NCBI GenBank assembly: GCA_016212245.1
Contig: JACRGU010000094.1
Location: 1-6,491, forward strand
Direction of reading: 5' to 3'
Length of the DNA stretch: 6,491 bases
Source: Nitrospirota bacterium
GTDB taxonomy: Bacteria > Nitrospirota > Thermodesulfovibrionia > Thermodesulfovibrionales > SM23-35
Part shown: one piece after another, positions 5,945 through 6,491 of the stretch
Layout: every line of letters starts with the position of its first letter
Position numbering within the stretch: position 1 is the first letter of the stretch
Notes under the pieces: model-generated
Seen by the model: the letters and a program-made list of their open reading frames with translations, nothing else
Databases searched by the model: none
Told to the model about the DNA's origin: nothing
Made by a program: the position numbers and the translations under genes

Positions 5945-6491
5945 TGACAACCTTTGAACTCGGTTCACAGACAGCAAAAGGTGGATTTGCGAATGAAAAG
6001 GCTATTTGCAATAAATTCAATAATTGGAAAAAGGATAATGAAGCACAACGATGGTTTAAAATCATGGGCTATGATACTAAAGAGATTGATTCTGTTGAGG
6101 CAATTCATATTCCGACAAGAATAAAAAAGACTGACATAGAGCGATTTAGTTTAAGAGAAGATTTTGCCGAGATAATGAGGTTTAAAAAGGCAGATGCGCA
6201 GTTGAGAATTAAAATTGTCATTGGCGATATTGTGAAGATAGAAAATTTATCTTTGAAGAAAGTTACTATTAGAAAAGATAAACCTACTTCTGGTTTTAAT
6301 CAGATAGATAAGCGATGGGTGGATTCTTATCAACAAATTTGGAGCTTTGATAACAATGTGACATTAGGATTAAAATTATTCGCTGGAGAGATAAAACCAC
6401 CAAAAGAAATAGTTACCAAAGTAAAATTGAGAGATAAGAGGCGAGTGTATTTAGACGAGATGCCAAAGCATTTAAGCGATAAAATTGTGAA
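5944..6491 (+). CDS. HinP1I-like type II restriction endonuclease (3' end beyond window)
   Basis: The open frame has at least 182 codons with no stop before the window end. From memory of R.HinP1I (247 aa, cuts G^CGC) the match is close and collinear: ELGSQTAKGGFANEK (5-19), FNNWKKDNEAQRW (25-37), MGYDTKEIDSVEA (41-53), ENLSLKKV (100-107), SGFNQIDKRWVDSYQQIW (116-133), FAGEIKPP (146-153) and KRRVYLDE (165-172). The catalytic SD-x18-QxK of HinP1I aligns with AD84-x18-S103-L-K105: the spacing is conserved but the Gln is replaced by Ser. About 25 residues (roughly 58-81) appear inserted before the first catalytic Asp. Start ATG 5944 overlaps the permease stop and is preceded by GAGGT. GC is about 32% (hand count, 6001-6480). 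Leu codons are nearly all TTA/TTG and four Arg are CGA, unlike the neighbours, which suggests horizontal acquisition. A cognate GCGC methyltransferase should lie downstream. Family call strong; specificity inferred. Confidence 0.85.
   Translation, partial: MTTFELGSQTAKGGFANEKAICNKFNNWKKDNEAQRWFKIMGYDTKEIDSVEAIHIPTRIKKTDIERFSLREDFAEIMRFKKADAQLRIKIVIGDIVKIENLSLKKVTIRKDKPTSGFNQIDKRWVDSYQQIWSFDNNVTLGLKLFAGEIKPPKEIVTKVKLRDKRRVYLDEMPKHLSDKIV

Overview
The window looks like chromosomal DNA from a Gram-negative bacterium. An outer-membrane lipoprotein-export permease (LolC/E type) implies two membranes. The core genes are of moderate GC (roughly 40-45% by eye) and favour AGA/AGG for Arg and ATA for Ile. 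That usage would suit Nitrospirota or other deep-branching, often anaerobic, groups, but the assignment is an inference of low confidence.

Layout, left to right. A five-unit tandem 7-mer repeat (27-61) lies just before a complete tRNA-Glu(CTC) gene with encoded CCA (70-145). Facing it, only 6 nt away, is an exported staphylococcal-nuclease-family protein with an Ada-like Cys-rich C-terminus (minus strand, 152-799). Upstream of the nuclease is a 164-bp mosaic of four short hairpins with inverted ends (822-985), resembling neisserial dRS3/NIME-type intergenic repeats. A near-consensus sigma70 promoter (1047-1075) then sits so close to the ATG of a MarC-family membrane protein (1083-1679) that the transcript is probably leaderless. 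A YfcE/MJ0936-type metallophosphoesterase (1691-2170) follows in the same operon. Its stop codon directly abuts the stop of a convergent PflX-type (COG1313) radical SAM protein (minus, 2171-3100).

A divergent promoter region (3101-3239) drives the radical SAM gene leftward and a lysS operon rightward: lysyl-tRNA synthetase (3240-4712), then a LolC/LolE-family permease (4715-5944). In many Gram-negative bacteria the next gene would be the ATPase lolD. Here the permease stop overlaps by 1 nt the start of a gene running off the window end (5944-6491), which reads as a type II restriction endonuclease of the R.HinP1I family (GCGC cutters). This gene has distinctly lower GC (about 32% by hand count) and different Leu/Arg codon use, so it is probably an acquired defence gene spliced exactly into a housekeeping operon. 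It is the most interesting item in the window.

The remaining genes are conserved housekeeping or accessory functions with no obvious joint pathway. The lysS-lol pair is a commonly seen neighbourhood, and translation there is tightly coupled (2-nt gap, then 1-nt overlap).
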